From CBDFGK01 sp965247075 (lineage in GTDB: Bacteria; Pseudomonadota; Gammaproteobacteria; Pseudomonadales; Halieaceae): a stretch of DNA of 64,000 bases. The notes beneath the pieces were generated by a model. That model was not told the DNA's origin. It did no database searches and saw nothing but the letters and a program-made list of their open reading frames with translations. The stretch lies in NCBI GenBank assembly GCA_965247075.1, contig CBDFGK010000003.1:620001-684000 (forward strand), in the 5' to 3' direction. Position 1 is the first letter of the stretch. Every line of letters begins with the position of its first letter. Made by a program: the position numbers and the translations under genes. Shown piece after piece: positions 34,748-44,025 of the stretch.

Positions 34748-34811
34748 CTTTCGAGACTGACTACGGCGCTATATAGGCTAGACTGAATACACTTCGACAG
34801 GAATTTCATTA

Positions 34812-35642
34812 ATGTGTCCATCACCGGTAAAACCGGGCAATACGCGCGGTGACCTCATGCCCATTGGCGGCGCTGAAGAAAAGGGCAAAAACCCGCGCAT
34901 TCTGCGCCGCTTTGTAGATATTTGTGGGGGCGATGCGGCGTGTATTGTGATTATCCCCACCGCCTCGCGGCTGCCGGATACCGGTTCCATGTATGCCGAC
35001 CTGTTTATGGACCTTGGCGCCGAGCGCGCCCTGTTTACTGACATCAATGAGCGCAGTGATTGTGACGACGAATTGCTGCTGGAAGAAATGGACAAGGCCA
35101 CCGGCATATTTGTCACCGGCGGTAACCAGTTGCGGCTGTCCGGTATTCTCGGTGGTACCCCGGTCGGGCAACGCTTGCGGCGGCTTAACGCCGAGGGCAC
35201 GCCAATAGCCGGCACTTCGGCCGGAGCCGCCATGCTGTCCCAGCACATGATTGTCGGCGGCGCCTCGGGTACCTCGCCCAAGGAAGATGGGGTCAACCTG
35301 GCGCCCGGCATCGGGCTCACCAATACCGCCATTATTGACCAGCATTTCAGTCAGCGCGATCGGCTGGGCCGACTGCTGACGGCCTTGTCTTACAACCCCT
35401 TTTTGATTGGCATTGGTATCGATGAGGATACTGCTTTTCTCATCGATGGTGACAATCAGTGTGAGGTGGTCGGCAGCGGTGCCGTGACCATCCTCGATGC
35501 CAGCCGGCTTTCTCATTCGTCACGTTCCAGCGCTGATTCGGGTGCCCACATCAGTCTGGTGGACATGCGCCTGCACGTGTTGGTCGAAGGCGGTGAATAT
35601 AATTTGGATTCGCGAGAGGTTACCCTCCGCCGGGAAGAGTAA
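34812..35642 (+). CDS. cphB: Cyanophycinase
   Basis: A 276-residue serine peptidase of family S51. The nucleophile is in GTSAGAAMLSQHM, with the preceding FVTGGNQLRLSGIL segment and EDTAFLIDG typical of cyanophycinases. It hydrolyses cyanophycin, the aspartate-arginine storage polymer, to beta-Asp-Arg dipeptides, which the upstream iadA product splits. An AGGAATTT precedes the start. No signal peptide is present, so this is an intracellular mobilisation enzyme. CphA follows 4 bp after the stop. Confidence 0.95.
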   Translation: MCPSPVKPGNTRGDLMPIGGAEEKGKNPRILRRFVDICGGDAACIVIIPTASRLPDTGSMYADLFMDLGAERALFTDINERSDCDDELLLEEMDKATGIFVTGGNQLRLSGILGGTPVGQRLRRLNAEGTPIAGTSAGAAMLSQHMIVGGASGTSPKEDGVNLAPGIGLTNTAIIDQHFSQRDRLGRLLTALSYNPFLIGIGIDEDTAFLIDGDNQCEVVGSGAVTILDASRLSHSSRSSADSGAHISLVDMRLHVLVEGGEYNLDSREVTLRREE

Positions 35643-35646
35643 TACC

Positions 35647-38451
35647 ATGAAGATACTGTCTACCAACGTTTACGTAGGCCCTAACATCTGGGCCAGTTTT
35701 CCACTCATCAAACATGTGCTGGATTTAGGAATATTGGAGGAATGGCCGTCGGCCCGGCTGGGTGCCCCGTTTGTGGACGCGTTGGTTGAAGCCCTGCCGG
35801 GCCTGGCGGAGCACGGTTGTTCCTACCGGGAGTCCGGTGGTTTCCTGCGTCGTATGCGCGAAGACGAAGGCACCTGGATGGGCCATATCATGGAGCATGT
35901 TGCACTGGAAATTCAGTGCATGGCCGGTTCCGATGTGACCTTTGGCCGCACCCGCTCCACCGGTGAACCCGGCCAGTACAACATGGTCTACGCCTACCGT
36001 CAGCGCGATGTGGGCCTGGAGGCCGGGCAGTTGGCGCTCAAGTTGTTGGTGCACTTGCTGCCGCAGGAACCGCGTGAGCAGATTGAATACCGTTTCGAGG
36101 ACGACTTTGATTTTGCTGATGAATTAAAAGATTTTGTGCTGACGGCACAGCGGCGAGAATTCGGTCCGTCCACTGGTTCGCTGGTGAAAGCGGCCGAGGC
36201 GCGCGATATCCCCTGGTTGCGTCTCAACCAATACAGCCTGGTGCAGTTTGGGCACGGTGTACATCAACAGCGCATCCAGGCCACCATCACCAGCGAAACC
36301 CGTCACATCGCGGTGGAAATTGCCTGTGACAAGGAAGATACCCACCGCTTGCTCAATGATTTGGGCTTGCCGGTACCCCAGCAGCGCATGCTCTACAGCG
36401 CACGACGCGCGGTCGCTGCCGCCGAGCGCATAGGGTATCCGGTTGTCGTGAAGCCACTTAACGCCAATCACGGTCGCGGCGTATCTATCGACCTGACCAC
36501 TGCTGAGCAAGTAGAGACTGCTTTTGCCATGGCGCAGGAGCAGGGCACGGGGCGCTCTGTACTGGTGGAAAGTTTTATCGAGGGTTTTGATCACCGCATG
36601 TTGGTGGTAGACAAGGAGCTGGTAGCGGTTGCAAAACGGGTGCCCGGACACGTTACTGGCGATGGCACACGTACTATCGCGGAGCTTATCGACCTTGTTA
36701 ACGAGGATCCGCGGCGCGGCATTGGCCACGAGAAAGTGCTGACTCAGTTGGAACTGGACAAGCAGGCCAATCGTCTGCTGACCGAAGCCGGCAAAGATGA
36801 AAACAGCGTACTCGATGAGGGCGAGATATTTTACCTGCGCTCTACCGCCAACCTGTCCACCGGCGGTACTGCCATCGACATGACCGACGTGGTGCACCCT
36901 GATAATCGGGAGATGGCGATTCGCGCGGTGCGCGCGGTGGGTCTTGATGTCGCCGGTGTGGATTTTCTCTCTGCCGATATTACCCGCTCCTACAAAGACG
37001 TGGGCGGTGCCATAGTCGAAGTGAATGCGGCGCCCGGTTTTCGTATGCACGTGGCACCCAGCGAGGGTGAATCACGCGATGTGGCGGGCAAGGTCATGGA
37101 CATGTTGTTCGGCGCCGGGGAAACCGGACGTATTCCGATTGCGGCCATCACCGGCACTAACGGCAAAACCACCACCGCACGCATGCTGGCGCATATCCTC
37201 AAGGATTGCGGCCATACCGTGGGTTTGACCTCTACCGACGGTATTCAGATCGACGGTAAAATTTCTGTGCGTGGTGACATGACCGGCCCCACCTCAGCGC
37301 AGATTGTGTTGCGCGACCCGTCGGTGGATTTCGCCGTGATGGAGACAGCACGCGGCGGCATTCTTCGTGCTGGCCTGGGTTACCGGCAGAGTAATGTGGC
37401 GGCCTGCATCAATGTCGATGCCGACCACCTGGGCCTGAAGGGCGTCGATACCCTGGAGCAGCTTGCCGAAATCAAACGGGTGGTAGTGGAGACTGCCAAA
37501 GATGTTGCGGTGCTCAATGCCGATGATATCAACTGCCTGAAAATGGCCGATTACTGCGAGGCGCAGCGCATTTGCTATGTCACCATGAATGCCAACAACG
37601 GCCTGGTACGCGAACACATTCGAGCCGATGGGATGGCCTGTGTGCTGGAGGCCGGCATCAATGGCGATATGATTACCTTCTATGACAAGGGTTCGCACAT
37701 GCCCTTGCTGTGGTCGCATTTGATCCCCGCCACAATGGAAGGCAAGGCCCTGCACAACGTACAGAACGCGATGTTCGCGGCCACCATGGCCTATTGTTTC
37801 GGCAAGGAGTTCGATGAAATCCGCCACGGCCTGCGCACCTTTGATAGCAGTTTCTTCCAGGCCCCGGGGCGCATGAACGTGTACAACGAGCACCCTTTCA
37901 AAGTGGTGCTGGACTACGCCCACAACCCGGCGGCATTCCGCGTGGTGTCTGAGACGGTGGACAGGATGGAGGTACAGGGACGCAAGATCAGTGTTATATC
38001 CATGCCGGGTGATCGTCGCGACGAAGATATCGCTGAGTCTGCGGCGGTATTGGCGGGACATTTTGATCATTATATTTGCAAGGCCGACGACAACCGCCGC
38101 GGTCGCGGCGACGACGAGGTGCCGCAATTAATGCGCGCCGGTTTGATTGCCAATGGCGTGGCGGATGAAAATATCAGCATTATCGCCAGCGAAGAGCTGG
38201 CGGTTACCACCGCTCTGGAGCGGGCCGGGGAAGGCGATCTACTGATGATCTTTGGTGACAATATCACCCGCTGCTGGAAGCAGATCATCTATCACGGTGG
38301 TGAGCGCGAAACGGTGGAAGAAGCTGTGGCGACAAGCGTACCCGAAGAAATCGAGGGCTACGGTCTGGACCTGATGCTCGGAGAGGGCTTGCAGCTAATC
38401 AGTGATGATCGCGGCGTGCGTTTGGCCCGCGAAGAGGAAGGTGACGACTAG
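35647..38451 (+). CDS. cphA: Cyanophycin synthetase
   Basis: A 934-residue synthetase, taken from the ATG at 35647 4 bp after cphB; the reading frame is open further upstream but that part overlaps cphB and is not homologous. The order is an N-terminal domain (1-160), an ATP-grasp domain (about 210-480, VVKPLNANHGRGVSIDLT) that adds aspartate to the backbone, and a Mur-ligase-like domain with P-loop AAITGTNGKTTTARML at about 499 that attaches arginine. METARGGILRAGLGY and VLDYAHNPAAF are further family motifs. The polymer is made without ribosomes from Asp and Arg. Confidence 0.96.
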   Translation: MKILSTNVYVGPNIWASFPLIKHVLDLGILEEWPSARLGAPFVDALVEALPGLAEHGCSYRESGGFLRRMREDEGTWMGHIMEHVALEIQCMAGSDVTFGRTRSTGEPGQYNMVYAYRQRDVGLEAGQLALKLLVHLLPQEPREQIEYRFEDDFDFADELKDFVLTAQRREFGPSTGSLVKAAEARDIPWLRLNQYSLVQFGHGVHQQRIQATITSETRHIAVEIACDKEDTHRLLNDLGLPVPQQRMLYSARRAVAAAERIGYPVVVKPLNANHGRGVSIDLTTAEQVETAFAMAQEQGTGRSVLVESFIEGFDHRMLVVDKELVAVAKRVPGHVTGDGTRTIAELIDLVNEDPRRGIGHEKVLTQLELDKQANRLLTEAGKDENSVLDEGEIFYLRSTANLSTGGTAIDMTDVVHPDNREMAIRAVRAVGLDVAGVDFLSADITRSYKDVGGAIVEVNAAPGFRMHVAPSEGESRDVAGKVMDMLFGAGETGRIPIAAITGTNGKTTTARMLAHILKDCGHTVGLTSTDGIQIDGKISVRGDMTGPTSAQIVLRDPSVDFAVMETARGGILRAGLGYRQSNVAACINVDADHLGLKGVDTLEQLAEIKRVVVETAKDVAVLNADDINCLKMADYCEAQRICYVTMNANNGLVREHIRADGMACVLEAGINGDMITFYDKGSHMPLLWSHLIPATMEGKALHNVQNAMFAATMAYCFGKEFDEIRHGLRTFDSSFFQAPGRMNVYNEHPFKVVLDYAHNPAAFRVVSETVDRMEVQGRKISVISMPGDRRDEDIAESAAVLAGHFDHYICKADDNRRGRGDDEVPQLMRAGLIANGVADENISIIASEELAVTTALERAGEGDLLMIFGDNITRCWKQIIYHGGERETVEEAVATSVPEEIEGYGLDLMLGEGLQLISDDRGVRLAREEEGDD

Positions 38452-38467
38452 GCTGGAGATGGCTTCG

Positions 38468-40243
38468 ATGCGACCCACCGTTGAGGAACTGGAAGAAGCG
38501 CTGGAGATTCCGTTTCCGGAGAGTATCAAGTTGCGCATGGAAGACAGTCGCCGCCTCACCGGTCCTGGGCTGCTGTGGGATAAACCCGGCGCGATTGCCG
38601 AGATTGAGGTATACGGTTTTGATCTTGCCGAGGTGGCACAGCGGTGGAGTCAGCACGCCCGTAAAATTCTCGATGCGGCAGATTGGCAGGCGCAGGCGAT
38701 TATTACCCGGCCCCATGAAGACGGCCTCAACCTGGCTGTTTCTGCACCGATGGACCAACTGTATTCCGCCATATTCGTGGTTCAGGCTGCCTGGCACTAC
38801 TGCGCCTGTGAACTGTTGAGCGAAGCCGCTATACCCTTTGCACAGATGATGCGCGATCTGCGCGGGGTTATGACCAGTGAGCTTAACCCCGAGTTGGTTG
38901 CCCTGCAGGTAGCGGCGGCAGCGCATGCGGTAGATTTTATTTCCGACGATGACGAATTGTCACTGGGCCACGGCTGCGGCTCCCAGACATGGTCCGTCAA
39001 CGCCCTGCCAGCCCCGGACCAGGTTGACTGGCCGGTACTGTACAATGTGCCGGTGGCCATGATTACCGGTACTAACGGTAAAACCACCTGTGTGCGCCTG
39101 GCCTCGGCAGTGGCTAAAGCGGCCGGCAAGGTGGCCGGTGTTACCTCCACTGATTTTGTGCGGGTAGGAGATGACATTCTCGATGAGGGTGACTACTCCG
39201 GCCCCGGTGGCGCGCGCATGTTATTGCGCGACCAGCGTTTGCAGATTGCTTTTCTGGAAGTGGCCCGGGGCGGCATCCTGCGACGGGGCCTGGCCTCGCA
39301 ACAGGCGCAGGCGGCGCTGGTGACCAATGTGGCGGAGGATCATTTAGGTCAATACGGCATCAATACCGTACCGGCGTTGATCGAGGCAAAGTTTTCGGTG
39401 TTCCGCACGCTGGCCGACGGCGGCGTATTGGTGCTCAATGCCGATGATCAGGGCCTGGTGGATCACGCAGCGAAACTTGCCGATGCAGTTGCCGAGCGCG
39501 GTTGCACTGTCAATTGGTACAGCCTGGACAGCACTAACCCTGCCATTGTTGCCGCACGCGCCAACGGTTTGCCCTGCGGTTGGTTGGAGGACGATGTGCT
39601 CTGGTATTTCGATGGCAAGGAGTCGCAACGGGTCATGGCCGCTGCGGATATTCCCATTACCATGGGTGGTGCAGCCCTGTATAACGTGCACAACGCCCTC
39701 GCTGTGATGTGCTTGTGCATAGCGTTTGCCCTGCCGGTAGAAAAAGTGCGCGAGGGTTTTTCAGCATTCCACTCCAGCCCACAAGATAACCCCGGCCGCT
39801 GCAATGAGTTTGCCATTGACGGCGCGCGGGTATTTGTCGACTTCGCCCACAACCCCCACAGTATCAAGGCGGTGGCAGCCACCATGAGCAAGCTACCCGC
39901 CCAGCACCGCCTGTTAATGCTGGGCCACGCCGGTGATCGCAGTGATGCCGACATTCGCGGGCTTACCGAGGGTGCCTTTGGTCTGTCGCCGGAGCACGTC
40001 ATTATCACCGAGCTGCCCGATTATCTGCGCGGCCGGGCAAGCGGGGAAGTCAGCGCAGTGATACACCAGGAGTGTCTGCGTCTGGGTTTGCAGGAAGATC
40101 AGCTGAGTTTTTGTGCCAATTCCCTGGACGGCGCGTGCCGTGCCCTGGAACTAGTCCAGCCGGGGGATTTGGCGCTACTGCTGGTGTTGTCGGATCGCCC
40201 GGCAATCATAGAACTGTTGGAAGCCAGATCCTCTACCGGCTAA
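38468..40243 (+). CDS. CphA-like Mur ligase lacking the ATP-grasp domain
   Basis: A 591-residue protein. The ATG at 38468 is chosen for the GGAG 10 bp upstream; ATG at 38459 is possible. It has a Mur-ligase catalytic core like the C-terminal half of CphA: P-loop MITGTNGKTTCVRLASA at about 198, LEVARGGILRRGLASQ, NVAEDHLGQYG and VDFAHNPHSIKAVA. In place of ATP-grasp there is a 190-residue N-terminal region of unknown function. Genes of this type often follow cphA in proteobacteria (called cphA' in some species). It could help add a side-chain residue or prime the polymer; its true reaction is not shown by sequence. Confidence 0.85.
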   Translation: MRPTVEELEEALEIPFPESIKLRMEDSRRLTGPGLLWDKPGAIAEIEVYGFDLAEVAQRWSQHARKILDAADWQAQAIITRPHEDGLNLAVSAPMDQLYSAIFVVQAAWHYCACELLSEAAIPFAQMMRDLRGVMTSELNPELVALQVAAAAHAVDFISDDDELSLGHGCGSQTWSVNALPAPDQVDWPVLYNVPVAMITGTNGKTTCVRLASAVAKAAGKVAGVTSTDFVRVGDDILDEGDYSGPGGARMLLRDQRLQIAFLEVARGGILRRGLASQQAQAALVTNVAEDHLGQYGINTVPALIEAKFSVFRTLADGGVLVLNADDQGLVDHAAKLADAVAERGCTVNWYSLDSTNPAIVAARANGLPCGWLEDDVLWYFDGKESQRVMAAADIPITMGGAALYNVHNALAVMCLCIAFALPVEKVREGFSAFHSSPQDNPGRCNEFAIDGARVFVDFAHNPHSIKAVAATMSKLPAQHRLLMLGHAGDRSDADIRGLTEGAFGLSPEHVIITELPDYLRGRASGEVSAVIHQECLRLGLQEDQLSFCANSLDGACRALELVQPGDLALLLVLSDRPAIIELLEARSSTG

Positions 40244-40385
40244 AGGAGCGAACTGGATCGAATCCGGCAGGGCGATACCACGCCGCAGGGCGGGAGCTAC
40301 CTGTGCTTGGCATGAAGACACTGCCCAGTCACGACTACTCTGATATCCTGCGGCATCATGATAGCAGACAGCGCGAGGTACTCTG

Positions 40386-41102
40386 ATGCAACTGCGGAGA
40401 TTTTTGAAGCTCAGGGCACTGGGCTTTGCATTGAAGATGGCCAGGCAAGAGTTGGTCGACCGAATTACCCATGCCCCGCCTCGCGTATTGCGGGCCAGGG
40501 ATTATGTGGCGCAGCATGCGCGACGGGGTGACCCTGAAGACGTGCTGCGCACTCTGGATCGCTTTGCCGTCGAGGTCCGGTTTCTAATGAGCGTGGGGCC
40601 GGAGAAGGGGCCGTTGCTAGGTGAGGTGGCCGCACAGCTACCCGCCAATCCACGGGTGTTGGAGCTGGGAGCCTATTGTGGTTACTCGGCCATCCTGATA
40701 GCGAAAATCTTCGGTGCCGGCACATCTGTCGTATCGTTGGAGATCAGTGAGGAATCCGTGCAAAGTGCGACGGCCAATGTAGAATTCGCCGGGTTGTCGG
40801 AGCAGGTGACATTCATCCATGGTAGCTCGACCGAGACCATCCCCACCCTCAGCGGGCACTTCGACCTGGTATTTCTGGATCACTGGAAGGATTTGTATCT
40901 CACCGATCTGCAGTTAATTGAAGAGACGGGACTGATTGGCCCGGGCAGTATTGTGGTGGCAGACAATGTCGGTGAGGTGTTTGGTGCCGATGCCTATCTC
41001 GGCTACGTGCGCGGCTGTGGTCATTACAAGACCGAGTCGCGAACCGCTACCATAGAGTACAGCAAGGTCCCCGACGCGGTGGAAATTTCCCATTATCAAT
41101 AA
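40386..41102 (+). CDS. Class I O-methyltransferase, catechol O-methyltransferase-like
   Basis: A 238-residue SAM-dependent methyltransferase. Motif I is VLELGAYCGYSAILIA (about residue 92), followed by VSLEIS (motif II acid) and LVFLDHWKDLYLTDLQLIEE, the divalent-metal segment diagnostic of the COMT group. VADNV supplies another metal ligand. The N-terminal 40 residues are basic and helical. The substrate would be a catechol-like diol, but no aromatic pathway genes are near. It stands alone between the cyanophycin operon and a helicase. Confidence 0.82.
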   Translation: MQLRRFLKLRALGFALKMARQELVDRITHAPPRVLRARDYVAQHARRGDPEDVLRTLDRFAVEVRFLMSVGPEKGPLLGEVAAQLPANPRVLELGAYCGYSAILIAKIFGAGTSVVSLEISEESVQSATANVEFAGLSEQVTFIHGSSTETIPTLSGHFDLVFLDHWKDLYLTDLQLIEETGLIGPGSIVVADNVGEVFGADAYLGYVRGCGHYKTESRTATIEYSKVPDAVEISHYQ

Positions 41103-41222
41103 TGACCAACAAGGATATTCGATGACGACTGACGCCGCCGGTGTTGATTGCCGGTGCGACCGCTACAGCCACAGACCCTGCACTCAACAGGTAGGTAGTC
41201 GGTGGGTGGCCCGGCTAAGCAG

Positions 41223-42449
41223 TTAACGCTTTAACGGCTTGTAGCCGGTCTTGCGACCGGTTTTTTTCTTTTTGCTGCCGGCGGCCTTGCCCGATTTCTT
41301 GAGTTTCCCGGGACCGCGGTAGTTCGCAATCAGGTCCTGCACTTTGCGGCGCTCAAAGCGTATCTTGAGGTAGCGCTCAATACTGGACATCTGGTTCCAT
41401 TCATTGGCGCTTACCAGGGTGATGGCTTTGCCTTCCCTGCCGGCGCGGCCGGTGCGGCCAATACGATGCACGTGGTCGTCACCGGATTGGGCGACATTAA
41501 AGTTAATGATCAGTTCCACGCCGTCGATATCCAGGCCGCGGGCGGCAACGTCGGTTGCCACCAGCACTGCGATCTGGCCGGCCCTGAAGCGGTTCATTAC
41601 TTGCTTGCGATCGCTCTGGCCGATTTCACCGTGAATGAAATCGACCCGCAGCCTGTTGTACTTGAGTACATTGCCTAACTGTCGGCACTGCACCCGGGTA
41701 TTACAGAACACGATGGCTCGCGCTGCTTTTTCCTCGGCGAGCAGGGCGACCACCAGTTTTTCCTTGTGCTTGATGTCATCTGCCAACACGACTTGCTGCG
41801 AAATACTGTCGTGAGCCTGGCGGTGGGTGTCCACCACGATGGCTTGCGGCTCGCGCAACAATCGCGAGATGCCCGCCATACCCTTGTGTTTGAGAGTGGC
41901 AGAAAACAGCAGCGTTTGGTGGTCTGACTGGCAGGCCCTGGCCACGGTCTCCATATCAAGGGCAAAGCCCATGTCCAACATGCGGTCTGCTTCATCCAGT
42001 ACCAGCATCTCCAGATCGTTAAAATCCGGCGTGCCTTTTTCGATATGGTCAACCAGCCTGCCGGGGGTGGCGATAAGCACCTCGGGATTTTTGCGAATGG
42101 TGGCGACCTGGTGTTTGAAGGCTTCTCCGCCCATGATCAGCCCGCATTTAACAGGCGTGTACTGAGCGAGTTTCCGGAAGGTTTTCTGGGTCTGCAGTGC
42201 CAGCTCTCGGGTGGGCAGCAGAATCAGCGCGCGCGTACCGCTGTTGGGAGCGTCGGTGGCTAGCAGGCGATCGAGCATGGGCAACAGGAACGCTGCGGTT
42301 TTACCGCTGCCGGTTTTTGCGGAGACGATAAGGTCTCTGCCTGCCAGGGCAGCGGGAATGGCCTGCGCCTGAACTTCGGTCGCCTCAGTGAAACCCAGCT
42401 TGTCTACCGCTCGTAGCAGTTGTTTGTGTAGTGGGAGATTAGATAGCAC
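41223..42449 (-). CDS. DEAD-box ATP-dependent RNA helicase
   Basis: A 408-residue RNA helicase with all core motifs: Q motif (TEVQAQAIP), AKTGSGKTAAFLLP, PTRELALQTQ, TPGRLVDH, VLDEADRMLDMG, LFSATL, then FCNTRVQCRQL, DVAARGLDIDGV and HRIGRTGRAG. The C-terminal tail is short and very basic (KLKKSGKAAGSKKKKTGRKT), likely for RNA binding. It should unwind short RNA duplexes in ribosome assembly or mRNA decay. The subfamily (SrmB-like or RhlE-like) cannot be settled by eye. Confidence 0.93.
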   Translation of the reverse strand: MLSNLPLHKQLLRAVDKLGFTEATEVQAQAIPAALAGRDLIVSAKTGSGKTAAFLLPMLDRLLATDAPNSGTRALILLPTRELALQTQKTFRKLAQYTPVKCGLIMGGEAFKHQVATIRKNPEVLIATPGRLVDHIEKGTPDFNDLEMLVLDEADRMLDMGFALDMETVARACQSDHQTLLFSATLKHKGMAGISRLLREPQAIVVDTHRQAHDSISQQVVLADDIKHKEKLVVALLAEEKAARAIVFCNTRVQCRQLGNVLKYNRLRVDFIHGEIGQSDRKQVMNRFRAGQIAVLVATDVAARGLDIDGVELIINFNVAQSGDDHVHRIGRTGRAGREGKAITLVSANEWNQMSSIERYLKIRFERRKVQDLIANYRGPGKLKKSGKAAGSKKKKTGRKTGYKPLKR

Positions 42450-42580
42450 GCTACCATAGTAACGCGCGAGAGCGGCAAAGAGCGACCCTGAAAAACCTCT
42501 TCCAACTTTACCTCAATGAAATTTCGGTATGGTTTGCCAAGTCGAAACCAGGCCGGGCCGCCCTATATGTTTAGTACTGT

Positions 42581-43897
42581 TTAGGCGGCGTTGCGATTGC
42601 CGTTGGTGGTGCTGCTGCGGCCGCGGTAACGCGAACGGTTGTTTCCACCCGGCCCGTTGTTGCGGCGTGCACCATGGTTCGATCCACGATTATTTGAGTT
42701 GCGGCCACCTCCGCCTGCTGAACGGCCACTACCGGATTTTCCAGCCCTGCCTTCAGGCACAGCGTGCTCAGGTTCAAAGCCCGCTACTTCTTGCCGTGGC
42801 AACTTCTTGTTGATGAGCTTTTCGATACCGGCAAGAAAATCAGCTTCATCGGCGCTCACCAGTGAGTAGGCATGACCGGTACTGCCGGCGCGGCCGGTGC
42901 GACCAATGCGATGCACGTAGTCTTCAGAAATATTGGGAAGATCGAAGTTAACCACCTGCGGCAGTTGCTCAATATCCAGGCCGCGGGCGGCGATATCAGT
43001 GGCTACCAGCACTTGAACCTTGCCTAGCTTGAACGCTTCAAGCGCTTTGGTGCGGGCGTTTTGGCTCTTGTTGCCGTGGATGGCGATAGCGGTAATACCG
43101 GTTTTATCAAGTTGCTTGGTCAGCTTGTTGGCGCCGTACTTGGTGCGGGTAAATACCAGCACCTGGTGCCAGCGGTTGTCCTTAACCAGGCGGCAGAGCA
43201 GTGCTGCCTTGTTTTTCCTGTCGACGGTGTAGACATACTGGTCGACCAGGTCAGCAGTGGCATTGGGTGGGCTTACTTCTACACTGGCCGGGTTTTGCAA
43301 GTAACCAGCCGCAAGGCTGCGAATGTCTTTGGAGAAGGTCGCCGAGAACATCAGGGTCTGACGCCTGCTGGGCAGCAACTTCACGATGCGCTTGATGTCG
43401 TGAATGAAACCCATGTCCAGCATGCGGTCTGCTTCATCAAAAATCAGTACTTCCAGATCATCAAATTTAACCGCGTTTTGACCGTGCAAATCCAGCAGGC
43501 GGCCAGGTGTGGCCACCAATACATCCACACCGCGGCGCAGTTTCATCATCTGTGGGTTGATCTTTACGCCACCAAATACAACGGCGGAGCCGAGGTGGTC
43601 AAATTTGCCATAGGTCTCAACACTGGCCTGAACCTGTGCGGCTAACTCGCGGGTGGGTGTCAGTACGAGCGCACGGGCGTGGTTGGATCTGGCTTTCTGG
43701 CCAGGGGCCAGTCGCTGTAGCAAAGGCAGGGTGAAAGCAGCGGTCTTGCCGGTGCCGGTTTGGGCGGCAGCCATAATATCGCGCCCTGCCAAAACGAGGG
43801 GGATGGCCTTTGCCTGAATGGGGAAAGGGTCTGTATAGCCTTGCTCTTTTACAGCGCGCAGCAGGTTTTCGGACAAGCCGAGGTCATCAAATGACAT
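42581..43897 (-). CDS. rhlE: DEAD-box RNA helicase RhlE
   Basis: A 438-residue helicase starting MSFDDLGLSENLLRAVKEQG, the RhlE-type N-terminus. The open frame further upstream reaches into the neighbouring IS and is ignored. Core motifs are AAQTGTGKTAAFTLPLL, PTRELAAQVQ, TPGRLLDL, IFDEADRMLDMGF, MFSATFS and HRIGRTGRAGSTG. The last 60 residues are Gly/Asn/Arg/Ser-rich (GGGGRNSNNRGSNHGARRN), a disordered RNA-binding tail common in cold-adapted RhlE proteins. It is adjacent to a second DEAD-box gene in the same direction. Confidence 0.94.
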   Translation of the reverse strand: MSFDDLGLSENLLRAVKEQGYTDPFPIQAKAIPLVLAGRDIMAAAQTGTGKTAAFTLPLLQRLAPGQKARSNHARALVLTPTRELAAQVQASVETYGKFDHLGSAVVFGGVKINPQMMKLRRGVDVLVATPGRLLDLHGQNAVKFDDLEVLIFDEADRMLDMGFIHDIKRIVKLLPSRRQTLMFSATFSKDIRSLAAGYLQNPASVEVSPPNATADLVDQYVYTVDRKNKAALLCRLVKDNRWHQVLVFTRTKYGANKLTKQLDKTGITAIAIHGNKSQNARTKALEAFKLGKVQVLVATDIAARGLDIEQLPQVVNFDLPNISEDYVHRIGRTGRAGSTGHAYSLVSADEADFLAGIEKLINKKLPRQEVAGFEPEHAVPEGRAGKSGSGRSAGGGGRNSNNRGSNHGARRNNGPGGNNRSRYRGRSSTTNGNRNAA

Positions 43898-44025
43898 AGT
43901 CAGCATTCTCTTAAGGGTGATGCTGACGAAGACAAACACTGTCAGCAAGTGCGAAGCGGGCGCATGGTACAGCAATCCACCCACTGGAGCAACGTATAGC
44001 CTTTTCCATGTTAGCCCAAAGCAGT

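Noticed and set aside
35497..35646. Longer cphA reading frame overlapping cphB
   Set aside because: The added residues have no family similarity; the ATG at 35647 begins with the conserved N-terminus.
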